Shown here: piece after piece, positions 33,446 through 42,043 of the stretch
How the letters are laid out: each line of letters begins with the position of its first letter
How positions within the stretch are numbered: position 1 is the stretch's first letter
Assembly: GCF_002564105.1 (NCBI RefSeq)
Contig: NZ_PDBX01000001.1
Span: 3,844,001-3,908,000 of the forward strand
Length of the DNA stretch: 64,000 nt
Source of the DNA: Collimonas sp. PA-H2
GTDB taxonomy: Bacteria; Pseudomonadota; Gammaproteobacteria; Burkholderiales; Burkholderiaceae_D
Direction of reading: 5' to 3'
Translations under genes and position numbers: made by a program
Notes under the pieces: generated by a model
Told to the model about the DNA's origin: nothing
The model's database searches: none
The model's input: only the letters and a program-made list of their open reading frames with translations

Positions 33446-34561
33446 ATGTATGGAAAGACAACTCGCATCCATCCAGCGCGGGTTGTCCGGAAATTGCTGA
33501 ACGATTTGCGAGCCATGAAGAGCATGTTGCCTGAGTTGATTGAATCCCGCCTTGAAGTTCTGCAGCATGAGTTCTTCGGCGTGCCAGTGCACAGCACCTG
33601 GTTTACCCATCCCCTCGACGCCAGCCTGCACTGCGTCGAAAGCACCGTCCGGTTCACCAGCCGCGGCTGCGATGAACACGCCTATTTCGGACACGCGTCG
33701 CATCAGGATCTGGACGCCGCGGTGTTCGGCTCATGCTGCGAGATACTCCAGAAAATGCTGGCCTCGCTTTCGCTGTTCAGCCACAAGCAGTCTGCTGCCG
33801 GCTTGCGGGGCCGCTACCTGTTCCGCGCCGGCCAGGCCGGCCCTTACTTCGCACACCAGCTGCTGCTGCGGGAAAAGGAGGCCGGCGCTGCTGCCGTGGC
33901 CAGCACCAACGGCCTCGGGCTGCATCGGAATATCGGGATGGCTATCGAACGCGCCAGCCTGGAACTGCTTGAACAGCACATATTGCTTTCGATGTGGTAC
34001 TCCGGCCGGCCGCTGGTGCGTCTGGATGAGACAGAACATCTGGACAACGGCTATCACATCGCCTACTACACCACGGATGACCGTTTGCCCTTTGTGCTGG
34101 CAGTGCTCAGTTCGACCGATCAGGAGGTCTTTTTCTGCGGCTCCTCGCTCAAATGCAATTTCACCGAGGCCTTCGCGCAAGCCCGCAGCGAAGCCTTGCA
34201 GCTGTCGGCGAAGTTTTTTGTCAAAGGCTTGTTCTCGCCGGCGAACGGTAACCTGGCCTTCCACGGCAAGGTCGCGCAAACCATGGCCAGGGTCGCTTAC
34301 CTGCGCGGCGCCAGCGCCGCCGCCATGCATGCGCACCTGGCGTCGAGGCTGGTGCCTGCCTCCGGAGAAATCCGCAAAGCCGACGGCTTCAAGGAGATCC
34401 TGGGCCTGGCGTTCCGGCGCCTGGACGATATTCATTATGTGGCGCTGGGGCGTTGGCAGGATTTCGTGCTGGTCAGGGTGCTGATCGATGAAGCGCTGAC
34501 CCCGGGCCAGATGCGGCACGCCTACCACGCCACCGGCCATATTCCCGATCCTTTTTTCTAA
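33446..34561 (+). CDS. Stand-alone YcaO-domain protein
   Basis: A 371-residue protein (if started at 33446, MYGKTTRIH). Three helical YcaO motifs can be seen: GHASHQDLDAAVFGSCCEIL with Glu99..Gln102, STNGLGLHRNIGMAIERASL followed by ELLE (Glu173, Glu176), and EAFAQARSEALQ (Glu249, Gln252). In known YcaO enzymes these residues bind ATP and magnesium; the first motif is normally ExxE, so Gln102 is a deviation. The protein lacks fused E1-like or dehydrogenase domains, and the C-terminus ends IPDPFF rather than with a PxPxP tail. YcaO enzymes activate peptide amides to make azolines, thioamides or amidines. The start is uncertain: 33515 (MKSMLPELIES) is also possible, and neither has a strong ribosome site. 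A GNAT gene follows by 105 bases. Confidence 0.78.
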   Translation: MYGKTTRIHPARVVRKLLNDLRAMKSMLPELIESRLEVLQHEFFGVPVHSTWFTHPLDASLHCVESTVRFTSRGCDEHAYFGHASHQDLDAAVFGSCCEILQKMLASLSLFSHKQSAAGLRGRYLFRAGQAGPYFAHQLLLREKEAGAAAVASTNGLGLHRNIGMAIERASLELLEQHILLSMWYSGRPLVRLDETEHLDNGYHIAYYTTDDRLPFVLAVLSSTDQEVFFCGSSLKCNFTEAFAQARSEALQLSAKFFVKGLFSPANGNLAFHGKVAQTMARVAYLRGASAAAMHAHLASRLVPASGEIRKADGFKEILGLAFRRLDDIHYVALGRWQDFVLVRVLIDEALTPGQMRHAYHATGHIPDPFF

Positions 34562-34666
34562 GCACCGCAGCGGCTCTTTACCAATTGCGCGGCCAAGGGT
34601 AATGTGTAGCCATGGCCCGCCCGGAAATCCGGCGGCGGGTGTTGCCGGCCTTGGAGAGACCGACCC

Positions 34667-35155
34667 ATGGACATCCAGTATAAAAAGATAGACCTGAACA
34701 ACAATTTCAGCCGGGCGCTGACATTCAGGCTGGATTCTTTCGTCTGCAGCTTCGATTCGGATGAGGAGTTCTGGAAAGAGGCCGGCGAGGAAGGGTGCAT
34801 CTACCGCAATAAGCTGGAGCAGCGCAAGGACGACGAGGCATGGTGCTACTACCACGTCTGGCATGCCGGCCGCATCATCGGCCAGCTGGAATTCCGCAGT
34901 TTTTCCGATTGGGACAAGCTGGGCTATGTACATCTTTTCTACCTGATCCCGGAATACCGCGGCATCGGCGTATTCGACCAGCTGCACCGCTTTGTCGAGG
35001 ACCAGCTGATCATGGCCGGCTGCAGCGGCGCCGTGCTGACCGCCAGCAAAACCAACCTGCCTGCGCTAAAGGCCTATGACCGGCACGGCTGGTATTGGCT
35101 GGGACCAAATCCCAAGCATGCGATGACGGATTTCTATCGCATCGATTTTAGCTGA
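34667..35155 (+). CDS. GNAT-family N-acetyltransferase beside the YcaO gene
   Basis: A 162-residue acetyltransferase. The acetyl-CoA loop is in YLIPEYRGIGVFDQLHRF (Arg-Gly-Ile-Gly, about residues 103-108), followed by LTASKTNLPALKAYDRHGWY, the usual end of the fold. The N-terminal half (FRLDSFVCSFDSDEEFWKEA) is characteristic of a subgroup I cannot name. GGAGAG lies before the ATG. It is on the same strand as the YcaO gene and may acetylate its product, the peptide N-terminus or a toxic form; this is inference from position only. Confidence 0.88.
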   Translation: MDIQYKKIDLNNNFSRALTFRLDSFVCSFDSDEEFWKEAGEEGCIYRNKLEQRKDDEAWCYYHVWHAGRIIGQLEFRSFSDWDKLGYVHLFYLIPEYRGIGVFDQLHRFVEDQLIMAGCSGAVLTASKTNLPALKAYDRHGWYWLGPNPKHAMTDFYRIDFS

Positions 35156-35160
35156 GGCTA

Positions 35161-35676
35161 TTATTTGACCGCGCTGTCTGCCGCTTCGGCGCGCACGATG
35201 GTGGTATGGTCGACTTCATCTTCATTGCCGATATCGAGCTCGGCCCTGACCGCGTACAGCGAACCCTTGGGCACCACGATCGTCAGGATTTCATCGTATT
35301 CCGCGCCCGGCTCGATTTCATAGCCGTCCAGATAGCGCTTCAGCAGATTGGTGCTGTACAGCAGCGGCAAGGCATCCAGCCGCATGACGCCGTCCTTGGC
35401 GTCGCCGGGAATCTTCCTGACCGTGACCAGCAAGCCATCCTCGCCTGGCCTCACCACTACCTTGCCAATGTTCTTCGGTTTGACGTGGATGATCAGCAAG
35501 CTCTGGCTGTCGGTGTAGGACCTGCTTTCGGCCGATACCAGGACCTGGATATTGGTGTCGGACCTGCCTGTTGCCGAAAACTCAAAAGCGGCCCACAGGC
35601 CGCAGGCGATAATAGCAGCGATGGCGAAGGATTTGAGGAGAAAGTCGGTCCAGTCGCGTGCTTTCTGAAGATCCAT
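35161..35676 (-). CDS. Membrane-anchored protein of unknown function
   Basis: A 171-residue protein starting at MDLQKARDWTDFLL (35676); the longer reading from 35793 has no ribosome site. One membrane helix (FAIAAIIACGLWAAFEF, about residues 17-34) is followed by a periplasmic domain of about 130 residues with beta character (SLLIIHVKPKNIGKVVVRPG, EYDEILTIVVPKGSLYAVRA). The domain resembles an immunoglobulin-like fold in pattern only. It converges with the GNAT gene five bases away, so its relation to that unit is unclear. Confidence 0.72.
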   Translation of the reverse strand: MDLQKARDWTDFLLKSFAIAAIIACGLWAAFEFSATGRSDTNIQVLVSAESRSYTDSQSLLIIHVKPKNIGKVVVRPGEDGLLVTVRKIPGDAKDGVMRLDALPLLYSTNLLKRYLDGYEIEPGAEYDEILTIVVPKGSLYAVRAELDIGNEDEVDHTTIVRAEAADSAVK

Positions 35677-35882
35677 AGAATGTGTTTCCCGCTGTTTTTT
35701 AAATTTGACGTCGCCGGAGTTAATTTCCCGGTTGCAATTCGAATAAACGCGGAACGGCGCCAAAAGGTTGACCGGCCAGGGGCCAAATCGCATCCTGGAG
35801 GCCTAATAGGGGAAAACGGGGGGAGGGGTGAGACCGGTGCACCAATACGGCGCACCAGCCTGCAAAGGACTGCTGCCAGCAA

Positions 35883-37061
35883 TTAGCGCATGTTGCCGGT
35901 ATGGCCCAGCGAATAGCGGCCCGGCTGCGGCCACACGGTCAGGCCGTGCGGCTCCATGCCGACCGGGATCGACTTGACTTCGCCGCTGCTGGTGTCGATG
36001 GCGTACACCACGTCGTCGAAGCGGCCGGACAGCCACAGCATCTTGCCGTCGGCGCTGACATTGCCCATGTCAGGACTGCCGCCGCCGGGAATCGGCCAGG
36101 TGTTGAGCACCTTGCGCGTGGCGAAATCGATCACCGACACACTACCCTTGCCCTTGCGCGTGCCGTGCACCTTGTTGGAGCCGCGATTGGCCACGTACAG
36201 CTTGCTGCCGTCGCGGCTAGGATACAGTCCATGGGTGCCGATGCCGGTCTTGATGAAGTCGATCTTGGTGAAGCTTTCGCCATCCACCACGTAGACGCCA
36301 TCGGCCATCATGTCGGCCACATAGAACACCTTGCCGTCCGGCGCGATGCGGATATCCTGCGGCATGCCTTTCTTGGCCAGCTGCAGATAGCCGACCACCT
36401 TGCGGTTCACCAGGTCGATCTTGGCCAGGCTGCCTTCGAATTCGCAGGTGAACAGCGCATACTTGCCGTCTATCGAGAAATCGGCGTGGTTGATGCCTTT
36501 GCATTGCGGCGCCTCGATGCTCGATGTCAGCTTCATGGTGTGCGCATCGCGGAAATCCAGGCGGGCATGCGCCTCGACCACCACGATGGCTTCCTTGCCG
36601 TCCGGCGTGAAGTACATATTGTAGGGATCGTCCACCATCACTTCCTTGCCCGGCTTGCCGGTCTTGGGATCGATAGGCGTCAGGCTGCCGTCGGAGCGGC
36701 CTTCGGCATTATTAGCCACCCACAGCGTTTTCAGGTCCCAGGCCGGCACCACGTGCTGCGGGCTGTAGCCGACCTTGTACTTGTCGACCACCTTGAGCGT
36801 GGCCGGATCGATTACATAGACTTCATTCGAGCGCAGATTCGGCACGTACACACGCGGCAGGGCGCCCGCCACGGCCGGGCTGAAATGGCCGGCGGCGGCT
36901 TCGCTGTAGAGGTTGGCAGGATTGACCACCTGCGGCATGCCGGCCACGGTGGTTACGGCAGGCGCTACGGGCGCAGCGGGTGCGGCGGAGGCCGCCCCGG
37001 CCAGGCATACTGCGGCGATGCCGGCGGCCAGTTGCGTTAAACGATGAGACAAGAATGGCAT
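35883..37061 (-). CDS. Exported YVTN-type beta-propeller protein
   Basis: A 392-residue protein with a signal peptide ending near GAASAAPAAP. The rest is a run of about 42-residue propeller blades of the YVTN kind: PRVYVPNLRSNEVYVIDPAT, LKTLWVANNAEGRSDGSLTP, GKVFYVADMMADGVYVVDGE, SKLYVANRGSNKVHG and GKMLWLSGRFDDVVYAIDTS. It should be a periplasmic binding or scaffold protein. It lies 48 bases downstream of the creatininase-family gene on the same strand, so the two form one operon. Confidence 0.9.
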   Translation of the reverse strand: MPFLSHRLTQLAAGIAAVCLAGAASAAPAAPVAPAVTTVAGMPQVVNPANLYSEAAAGHFSPAVAGALPRVYVPNLRSNEVYVIDPATLKVVDKYKVGYSPQHVVPAWDLKTLWVANNAEGRSDGSLTPIDPKTGKPGKEVMVDDPYNMYFTPDGKEAIVVVEAHARLDFRDAHTMKLTSSIEAPQCKGINHADFSIDGKYALFTCEFEGSLAKIDLVNRKVVGYLQLAKKGMPQDIRIAPDGKVFYVADMMADGVYVVDGESFTKIDFIKTGIGTHGLYPSRDGSKLYVANRGSNKVHGTRKGKGSVSVIDFATRKVLNTWPIPGGGSPDMGNVSADGKMLWLSGRFDDVVYAIDTSSGEVKSIPVGMEPHGLTVWPQPGRYSLGHTGNMR

Positions 37062-37109
37062 GACAGTTCCTTTGATCGAGTGAGGCGTAATGAATAGGAG
37101 GCCGGCGCA

Positions 37110-37925
37110 TCAGCGCGCGGCAGTATCTTTCTTGAGCGCGGCGACGGTGCGCGCGATGATCGCATCGATGCCGAGCTGGCCCAGTTCAGCCGTGGCACGG
37201 CGCGGATCGCCGCCATACACGCCATCCGCCAGGCCGAGTTTGGGGGTATTGCGCAAGCGTTCCTGGCGCACCATCTGCGGCGCTACCGCCAGCTGCAGGG
37301 AGGTATCCGCCAGGCCGGCATGGGTGCCGATCTCGTCGTCGCTGATGCCGTGCTGGCGCAGGATCTTGGCGTAACCGTCGGAGCTGGCGTCATAGTATTC
37401 CGGCGGCACAAATGCGCGTGCAGGCGAGCCGGACCAGGCCTTGTTCAGCTGCGCCACCACTTGTTTGACGTCGTTCTGGTAGCCGCCGTGATCGCCGAGG
37501 AAGACGACGTTCTTGAAGCCGTGCACCTTGAAGCTGTTGGCGGCCGACGCCAGGGTTTTTTCAAAGACATCGTCGCTCACCGTGATGGTGCCGGGAAAGC
37601 GCATATGCGAAGTCGGCGGCGCGTAGCCGCCCTCCGGCACATAAGCGATCACCGGCGCCACCAGGGCATTGCCCAGTCCTTCGGCGATGCGCTGCGAGAG
37701 TATCTTGACCCGCGCATTGTGCTTACCGAGCGCGACATCCGGCCCGCTCTGTTCGGTGGCGCCGATCGGGATAATGATGGTGCTCTTGCCGGCCTGGATC
37801 TGGTCGCGCAGCTCGGTCCAGGTGAGTTCTTCGAGGAATACGGTTTTGGGGGCCTGGGCCAGGACCGCGTGGCTGGCGGTGATAAGAATGACGGAAGCAA
37901 AAACTTGTCGTATGAGGCGTTGCAT
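37110..37925 (-). CDS. Exported creatininase-family protein with altered metal-site motif
   Basis: A 271-residue protein starting at MQRLIRQVFASVILI (37925; AGGA upstream), with a signal peptide ending near AVLAQAP. The creatininase fold is recognisable from LTWTELRDQIQAGKSTIIIP, IGATEQSGPDVALGKHNARV and VVFLGDHGGYQNDVKQVV. Cytosolic creatininases have EQHGPHLPxxTD for metal binding; here the first His is Ser, the second is Asp, and the final Asp is His (GKHN). A different metal set or substrate is likely. Export is unusual for this family. It is followed by the YVTN propeller gene. Confidence 0.85.
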   Translation of the reverse strand: MQRLIRQVFASVILITASHAVLAQAPKTVFLEELTWTELRDQIQAGKSTIIIPIGATEQSGPDVALGKHNARVKILSQRIAEGLGNALVAPVIAYVPEGGYAPPTSHMRFPGTITVSDDVFEKTLASAANSFKVHGFKNVVFLGDHGGYQNDVKQVVAQLNKAWSGSPARAFVPPEYYDASSDGYAKILRQHGISDDEIGTHAGLADTSLQLAVAPQMVRQERLRNTPKLGLADGVYGGDPRRATAELGQLGIDAIIARTVAALKKDTAAR

Positions 37926-38133
37926 GAATGATCCTGATCGATATACCTGTGTTTTTGAAAGGCGGCGACTGCAGCGCCGACCCTTGAAGCCGGTGTGAAT
38001 TGTCAATCTGCCATGCGCCGTTAGTTTAGCGCAGGCCAATTAATTCAGCTGTCCTCAAAGGCAATCCGCCGCCGCTGGTCGGCGCGCAGATCAGACACAG
38101 GCGGCAACAGTTGGTTCATTGGCCAGGCAACGA

Positions 38134-39195
38134 TTATCGCACTGTCAGCTGGTAAGTCGTGGTCTGGCGATATATCTGGCCCGGCCGCAGAATCACAGCT
38201 TCGGCGTCGGGACCGTTGACCTGATTGGGATAAGCCTGTGCTTCCAGGCAGAAGCCGTCATGCCTGGCATAGGCGCCGCCGCCGCGGCCCTGTATGCCGG
38301 CCAGGAAATTGCCGCTGTAGAACTGCAGGCCGTTTTCGGTGGTGGCCACCGACAGCTGGCGGCCGGAACCGGGATCGTAGACGGTCGCCACTTCCCTCAG
38401 CGGCTGCGGCTTGCGGCCCTCGCCCGGTACTACCGGATGCTGCGGCCGCAGGCAGTAGCAATGATCGAAGCCGCCGGCCAGCTTGAGCTGGGGATCGGGC
38501 CAGGCCAGGCGCGGACCGATCGGCGCCGGCTGGCGGAAATCGAAGGCGCTGCCGGCGACGCTGGCGGCATCGACCGGAATCAGCTGGCCGTCGATCTGCA
38601 GATACCGGTCGGCGGCGATGGCCAGGATATGGTCGTAGATATCGGCGCTGCCGCCGTTCAGGTTGAAGTAGCCGTGCGAGGTCAGGTTGAGCGGCGTCGG
38701 CGCGTCGCTGCTGGCGCTGTAGTCTATGCTCAGGCGGCCGTCGTCGTCCAGGCTGTACAGTACGCTGACCCGCAGGTTGCCAGGATAGCCGGCGTCGCCT
38801 TCCGCCGAATCCAGCGTTAACCGCAAGCCGTCCGGTCCGGCTTCGGCCTGCCACTGTGCCAGGTGGAAGCCGCTGTCGCCGCCATGCAGATGGTTGCTGC
38901 CCTCATTGCGGTCGACCAGGTAATCGGCGCCGTCCAGCGTAAAGCGGCCGTTGGCGATGCGGTTGCCCCAGCGTCCGATCAGGCCGCCGAAGTAGGGCGG
39001 GTTGCTCTGATAGCCATCGCAGTCGGGATAACCGAGCAGGATGTCGGCGACGCGGCCATAGCGGTCCGGCGCCCACCAGGAAACCAGGGTGGCGCCGCGG
39101 TCGCTGATGGTGATCCGCATGTCGTGCGCATTGCGCAGCGTGTAGAGAGTAACGCCATGGTCGGCGCTGGTGCTGGTGATGGCGGCTTGGCTCAT
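38134..39195 (-). CDS. galM: Aldose 1-epimerase (mutarotase)
   Basis: A 353-residue GalM-type enzyme that interconverts alpha and beta forms of aldoses. Motifs include the early GATLVSWWAPDR, NRIANGRFTLDG, NLTSHGYFNLNGG with the catalytic His, and TTENGLQFYSGNFL near the active site. Its start overlaps the stop of xylR by four bases (ATGA), so it is translated together with the regulator and probably prepares xylose for XylA. Confidence 0.93.
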   Translation of the reverse strand: MSQAAITSTSADHGVTLYTLRNAHDMRITISDRGATLVSWWAPDRYGRVADILLGYPDCDGYQSNPPYFGGLIGRWGNRIANGRFTLDGADYLVDRNEGSNHLHGGDSGFHLAQWQAEAGPDGLRLTLDSAEGDAGYPGNLRVSVLYSLDDDGRLSIDYSASSDAPTPLNLTSHGYFNLNGGSADIYDHILAIAADRYLQIDGQLIPVDAASVAGSAFDFRQPAPIGPRLAWPDPQLKLAGGFDHCYCLRPQHPVVPGEGRKPQPLREVATVYDPGSGRQLSVATTENGLQFYSGNFLAGIQGRGGGAYARHDGFCLEAQAYPNQVNGPDAEAVILRPGQIYRQTTTYQLTVR

Positions 39196-40421
39196 AGGCT
39201 GGATTGGCTTTCTGTCTGGTTTGTGCGGGTGACGGTAGAGGCCATGCGGTCCTGGTATTCGCGCGGGGTGCAGGCCAGCTCGCGCTTGAACACGGCATGC
39301 ATGTACTGCACCGAGGTGAAGCCGCAGCTGACGGCAATTTCGGCGATGCTGCGGGCTTCATCCTGTTGATTCTCCAGCATGCCCTTGGCGGCGTCCAGCT
39401 TGAAGCGCAGGATTTCGTCATGCACGCTGCGCCCCAGCTCGCGCCGGAAGTACCACTCCAGCGACGAGCGCGAGACGCCGACGTAATCGGCTACCTGTTC
39501 GGTCTTGATGCCCTGGCAAGCATACTGGCGGATGAAGTGCATGGCTTGCATCACGTGCGGATGGTTGAGCGCCTCATGGCGGCTCGACGCCAGCACGTTG
39601 ATGCCGGCCGGCGGCACCAGGATGCGGGTGCCGGCCAGGCGCGCGCCATGCAGCATCTGGTGCAGCAGGTGGGCGGCGCTGCGGCCCATCTCGCGCGTGC
39701 CCTGGATCACCGAACTGAGCGGCACCCGGGTCAGGATGCGCGCCAGCGGATCGTTGTCGATGCCGATCAGCGCCACCTGTTCCGGCACCGCGATGCCGGC
39801 GCACAGGCAAGCCTGCAGCAGCTGGCGCGCGCGGGCGTCGCTGACGGCGATGATGCCGATCGGCTTGGGCAGCGTGTGCAGCCAGGCGATCTGCTGCTCC
39901 ACCGCCGTATCCCAGGACGGCGCGCTGGTGCCGACGCCGCGGTAGATTTCGCCCTGCATGCCGTCGCGCTGCATCAGCGTGGCAAACGCCTTCTCGCGTT
40001 CCTGGGCCCAGCGGTTGACGGCTGCTTCCGGCAGGCTGAAACAGGCAAAGCGGCGCAGGCCCGCTTCGATCAGATGGTCGTAGGCCAGCTTGACCAGCTT
40101 GAAATTATCGGTGGCGATATACGGCGTGTCGGCAGGATAGCCGCTGTCTTCGGCATACGAACCGCCCACCGCCACCACCGGCAGGCTGACCCGCGCCAGC
40201 GCTTCGCAGGCGGCCGGATCGTCGAAGTCGGCGATGATGCCATGGCCCTGCCAGCGTTCAATGCCTTGCAGGCGGCAGCGGAAATCCTCTTCCAGGAACA
40301 GGTCCCAGGCGGCGCGCGTGCTGCTCAGATACTCGCCGATGCCGGCGATGATGTCGCGGTCGAAGATCTTGTTGCCGTTGAATAGCAGGGCGATGCGGTG
40401 CACCGCCGGTATTTTTGTCAT
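39192..40421 (-). CDS. xylR: XylR, xylose-operon activator (AraC family with LacI-like sensor)
   Basis: A 409-residue regulator with a periplasmic-binding-protein-like sugar sensor (IALLFNGNKIFDRDIIAGIG, LFLEEDFRCRLQGIERW, VIGIDNDPLARILTRVPLS-like region) and a C-terminal AraC helix-turn-helix pair (VADYVGVSRSSLEWYFRREL and IAEIAVSCGFTSVQYMHAVF). It matches E. coli XylR in order and motifs, as I recall it. Divergent from xylA, which it should activate when bound to D-xylose; it shares its message with galM. Confidence 0.94.
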   Translation of the reverse strand: MTKIPAVHRIALLFNGNKIFDRDIIAGIGEYLSSTRAAWDLFLEEDFRCRLQGIERWQGHGIIADFDDPAACEALARVSLPVVAVGGSYAEDSGYPADTPYIATDNFKLVKLAYDHLIEAGLRRFACFSLPEAAVNRWAQEREKAFATLMQRDGMQGEIYRGVGTSAPSWDTAVEQQIAWLHTLPKPIGIIAVSDARARQLLQACLCAGIAVPEQVALIGIDNDPLARILTRVPLSSVIQGTREMGRSAAHLLHQMLHGARLAGTRILVPPAGINVLASSRHEALNHPHVMQAMHFIRQYACQGIKTEQVADYVGVSRSSLEWYFRRELGRSVHDEILRFKLDAAKGMLENQQDEARSIAEIAVSCGFTSVQYMHAVFKRELACTPREYQDRMASTVTRTNQTESQSSL

Positions 40422-40722
40422 CCTGCGCTCTCCTGGATTTTTGCAAGCACGCTCCCTGGCGGGAGTCTTGGATAGCTTGTCAATGTATTACCAATCGGTG
40501 CCGCTTAACCGGCCAACTTCGACGCCTGCCTGATTGTACCCAGCAGCGCTGCCGGCGTCAGGCCAAATGCCGTTTTGTGCAAGTGCAATAGAAAGAATCA
40601 GTAGCGCGTCTGGCGGATTTCGTAATTGTGAAGCGCTATCCCCGGTTGCTAGTATGGCGCCACACCAACACAGCGATACTGCGCTCTGCAGCGCCGCGCC
40701 ACCACCAGACCGGAGACCATCG
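40422..40722. promoter_or_regulatory. Divergent xylR-xylA control region
   Basis: About 300 bases between the two outward genes, with no gene inside. XylR sites and both promoters are expected here. The only promoter I can point to is the one listed at 40626-40655. Confidence 0.6.
40626..40655 (+). promoter_or_regulatory. Candidate xylA promoter
   Basis: TTGTGA (40626-40631) and TAGTAT (40650-40655) with an 18-base spacer resemble a weak sigma-70 promoter, as expected for an activator-dependent operon. It would give a leader of about 60 bases before the xylA ATG. Confidence 0.35.
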
Positions 40723-42039
40723 ATGAGCTATTTCCCTTCCGTTGCACCCATTATTTTCGAGGGCAAGCAGGCGCAATCGCCGTTGGCTTTCCGGCATTAC
40801 GACGCTGACAAGCTGCTGATGGGCAAGCCTATGCGCGAGCATCTGCGCATGGCGGCGTGCTACTGGCACAGTTTCGTCTGGCCTGGTTCAGACGTGTTTG
40901 GCGCTGGTACTTTCCGCCGACCCTGGCATGGCGCCGGCGATGCGATGGAAATGGCGCACAAGAAGGCCGATGCCGCCTTCGAATTCTTCAGTAAGCTGGG
41001 CATCGACTATTACACCTTCCACGATACCGACGTTGCACCCGAGGGCGCCAGCCTGGCCGAATATCGCAACAACTTCGCGCAGATGCTGGATGTGCTGGAA
41101 CGCAAGCAGGAACAGACCGGCGTGCGGCTGCTGTGGGGCACTGCCAACTGCTTCAGCAATCCGCGCTTCGCCGCCGGCGCCGCCAGCAATCCCAATCCTG
41201 AATTGTTCGCCTACGCCGCGGCGCAAGTGTTCACCGCCATGAACGCGACCCAGCGCCTGGGCGGCGCCAACTATGTGCTGTGGGGCGGCCGCGAAGGCTA
41301 TGAAACCCTGCTCAACACCGACCTCAAGCGCGAACGCGAACAGCTCGGCCGCTTCATGCGGCTGGTGGTGGAGCACAAACACAAGACCGGCTTCAAGGGC
41401 ACGCTGCTGATCGAGCCGAAACCGCAGGAGCCGACCAAGCACCAATACGATTACGACAGCGCCACTGTCTACGGCTTTCTCAAGGATTACGGCCTGGAGC
41501 AGGAGATCAAAGTGAATATCGAAGCTAACCATGCGACCCTGGCCGGCCACAGCTTCCATCACGAAATCGCCACCGCCGCCTCGCTCGGCATCCTTGGCAG
41601 CATCGACGCCAACCGCGGCGATCCGCAGAACGGCTGGGATACCGACCAGTTCCCCAACAGTGTCGAGGAAATGACGCTGGTCACCTATGAAGTCCTGAAA
41701 GCGGGCGGTTTCACCACCGGTGGCTACAACTTCGATTCCAAGGTACGGCGTCAGAGCCTGGAGGAAGTCGACCTGTTCCATGGCCATGTCGGCGCCATGG
41801 ATGTGCTGGCGCTGTCGCTGGAACGCGCCGCCGGCATGATAGAAAACGATCAGCTGGCGCAGTTCAAGGATGCGCGCTACGCCGGCTGGGACATCGGCCT
41901 GGGTCAGGAGATGCTGGCCGGCAGGCTGAGCCTGAGCGATATCGCCGAGCACGCCTTTGCCAAGCAACTCAACCCGCAAGCCGTCAGCGGCCGCCAGGAG
42001 ATGCTGGAAAACCTGGTCAACCGCGCCATCTTCGGTTGA
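40723..42039 (+). CDS. xylA: D-xylose isomerase
   Basis: A 438-residue enzyme converting D-xylose to D-xylulose. The start [10 protein letters not shown] at 40723 has CGGAG before it and matches the family length of about 440; a longer open frame is ignored. Motifs: [13 protein letters not shown] with the catalytic His-Asp pair, [18 protein letters not shown] and [19 protein letters not shown] with metal ligands, and [13 protein letters not shown]. First gene of xylA-xylB-xylF-xylG-xylH. Confidence 0.97.
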   Translation: MSYFPSVAPIIFEGKQAQSPLAFRHYDADKLLMGKPMREHLRMAACYWHSFVWPGSDVFGAGTFRRPWHGAGDAMEMAHKKADAAFEFFSKLGIDYYTFHDTDVAPEGASLAEYRNNFAQMLDVLERKQEQTGVRLLWGTANCFSNPRFAAGAASNPNPELFAYAAAQVFTAMNATQRLGGANYVLWGGREGYETLLNTDLKREREQLGRFMRLVVEHKHKTGFKGTLLIEPKPQEPTKHQYDYDSATVYGFLKDYGLEQEIKVNIEANHATLAGHSFHHEIATAASLGILGSIDANRGDPQNGWDTDQFPNSVEEMTLVTYEVLKAGGFTTGGYNFDSKVRRQSLEEVDLFHGHVGAMDVLALSLERAAGMIENDQLAQFKDARYAGWDIGLGQEMLAGRLSLSDIAEHAFAKQLNPQAVSGRQEMLENLVNRAIFG

Positions 42040-42043
42040 CAGC

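Noticed and set aside
34602..34691. 29-codon frame between the YcaO and GNAT genes as a peptide precursor
   Set aside because: Its AAGGG is too close to the ATG, the frame overlaps the GNAT start and the composition (Gly/Pro/Ala) follows local GC; kept only as a side note to the YcaO finding.
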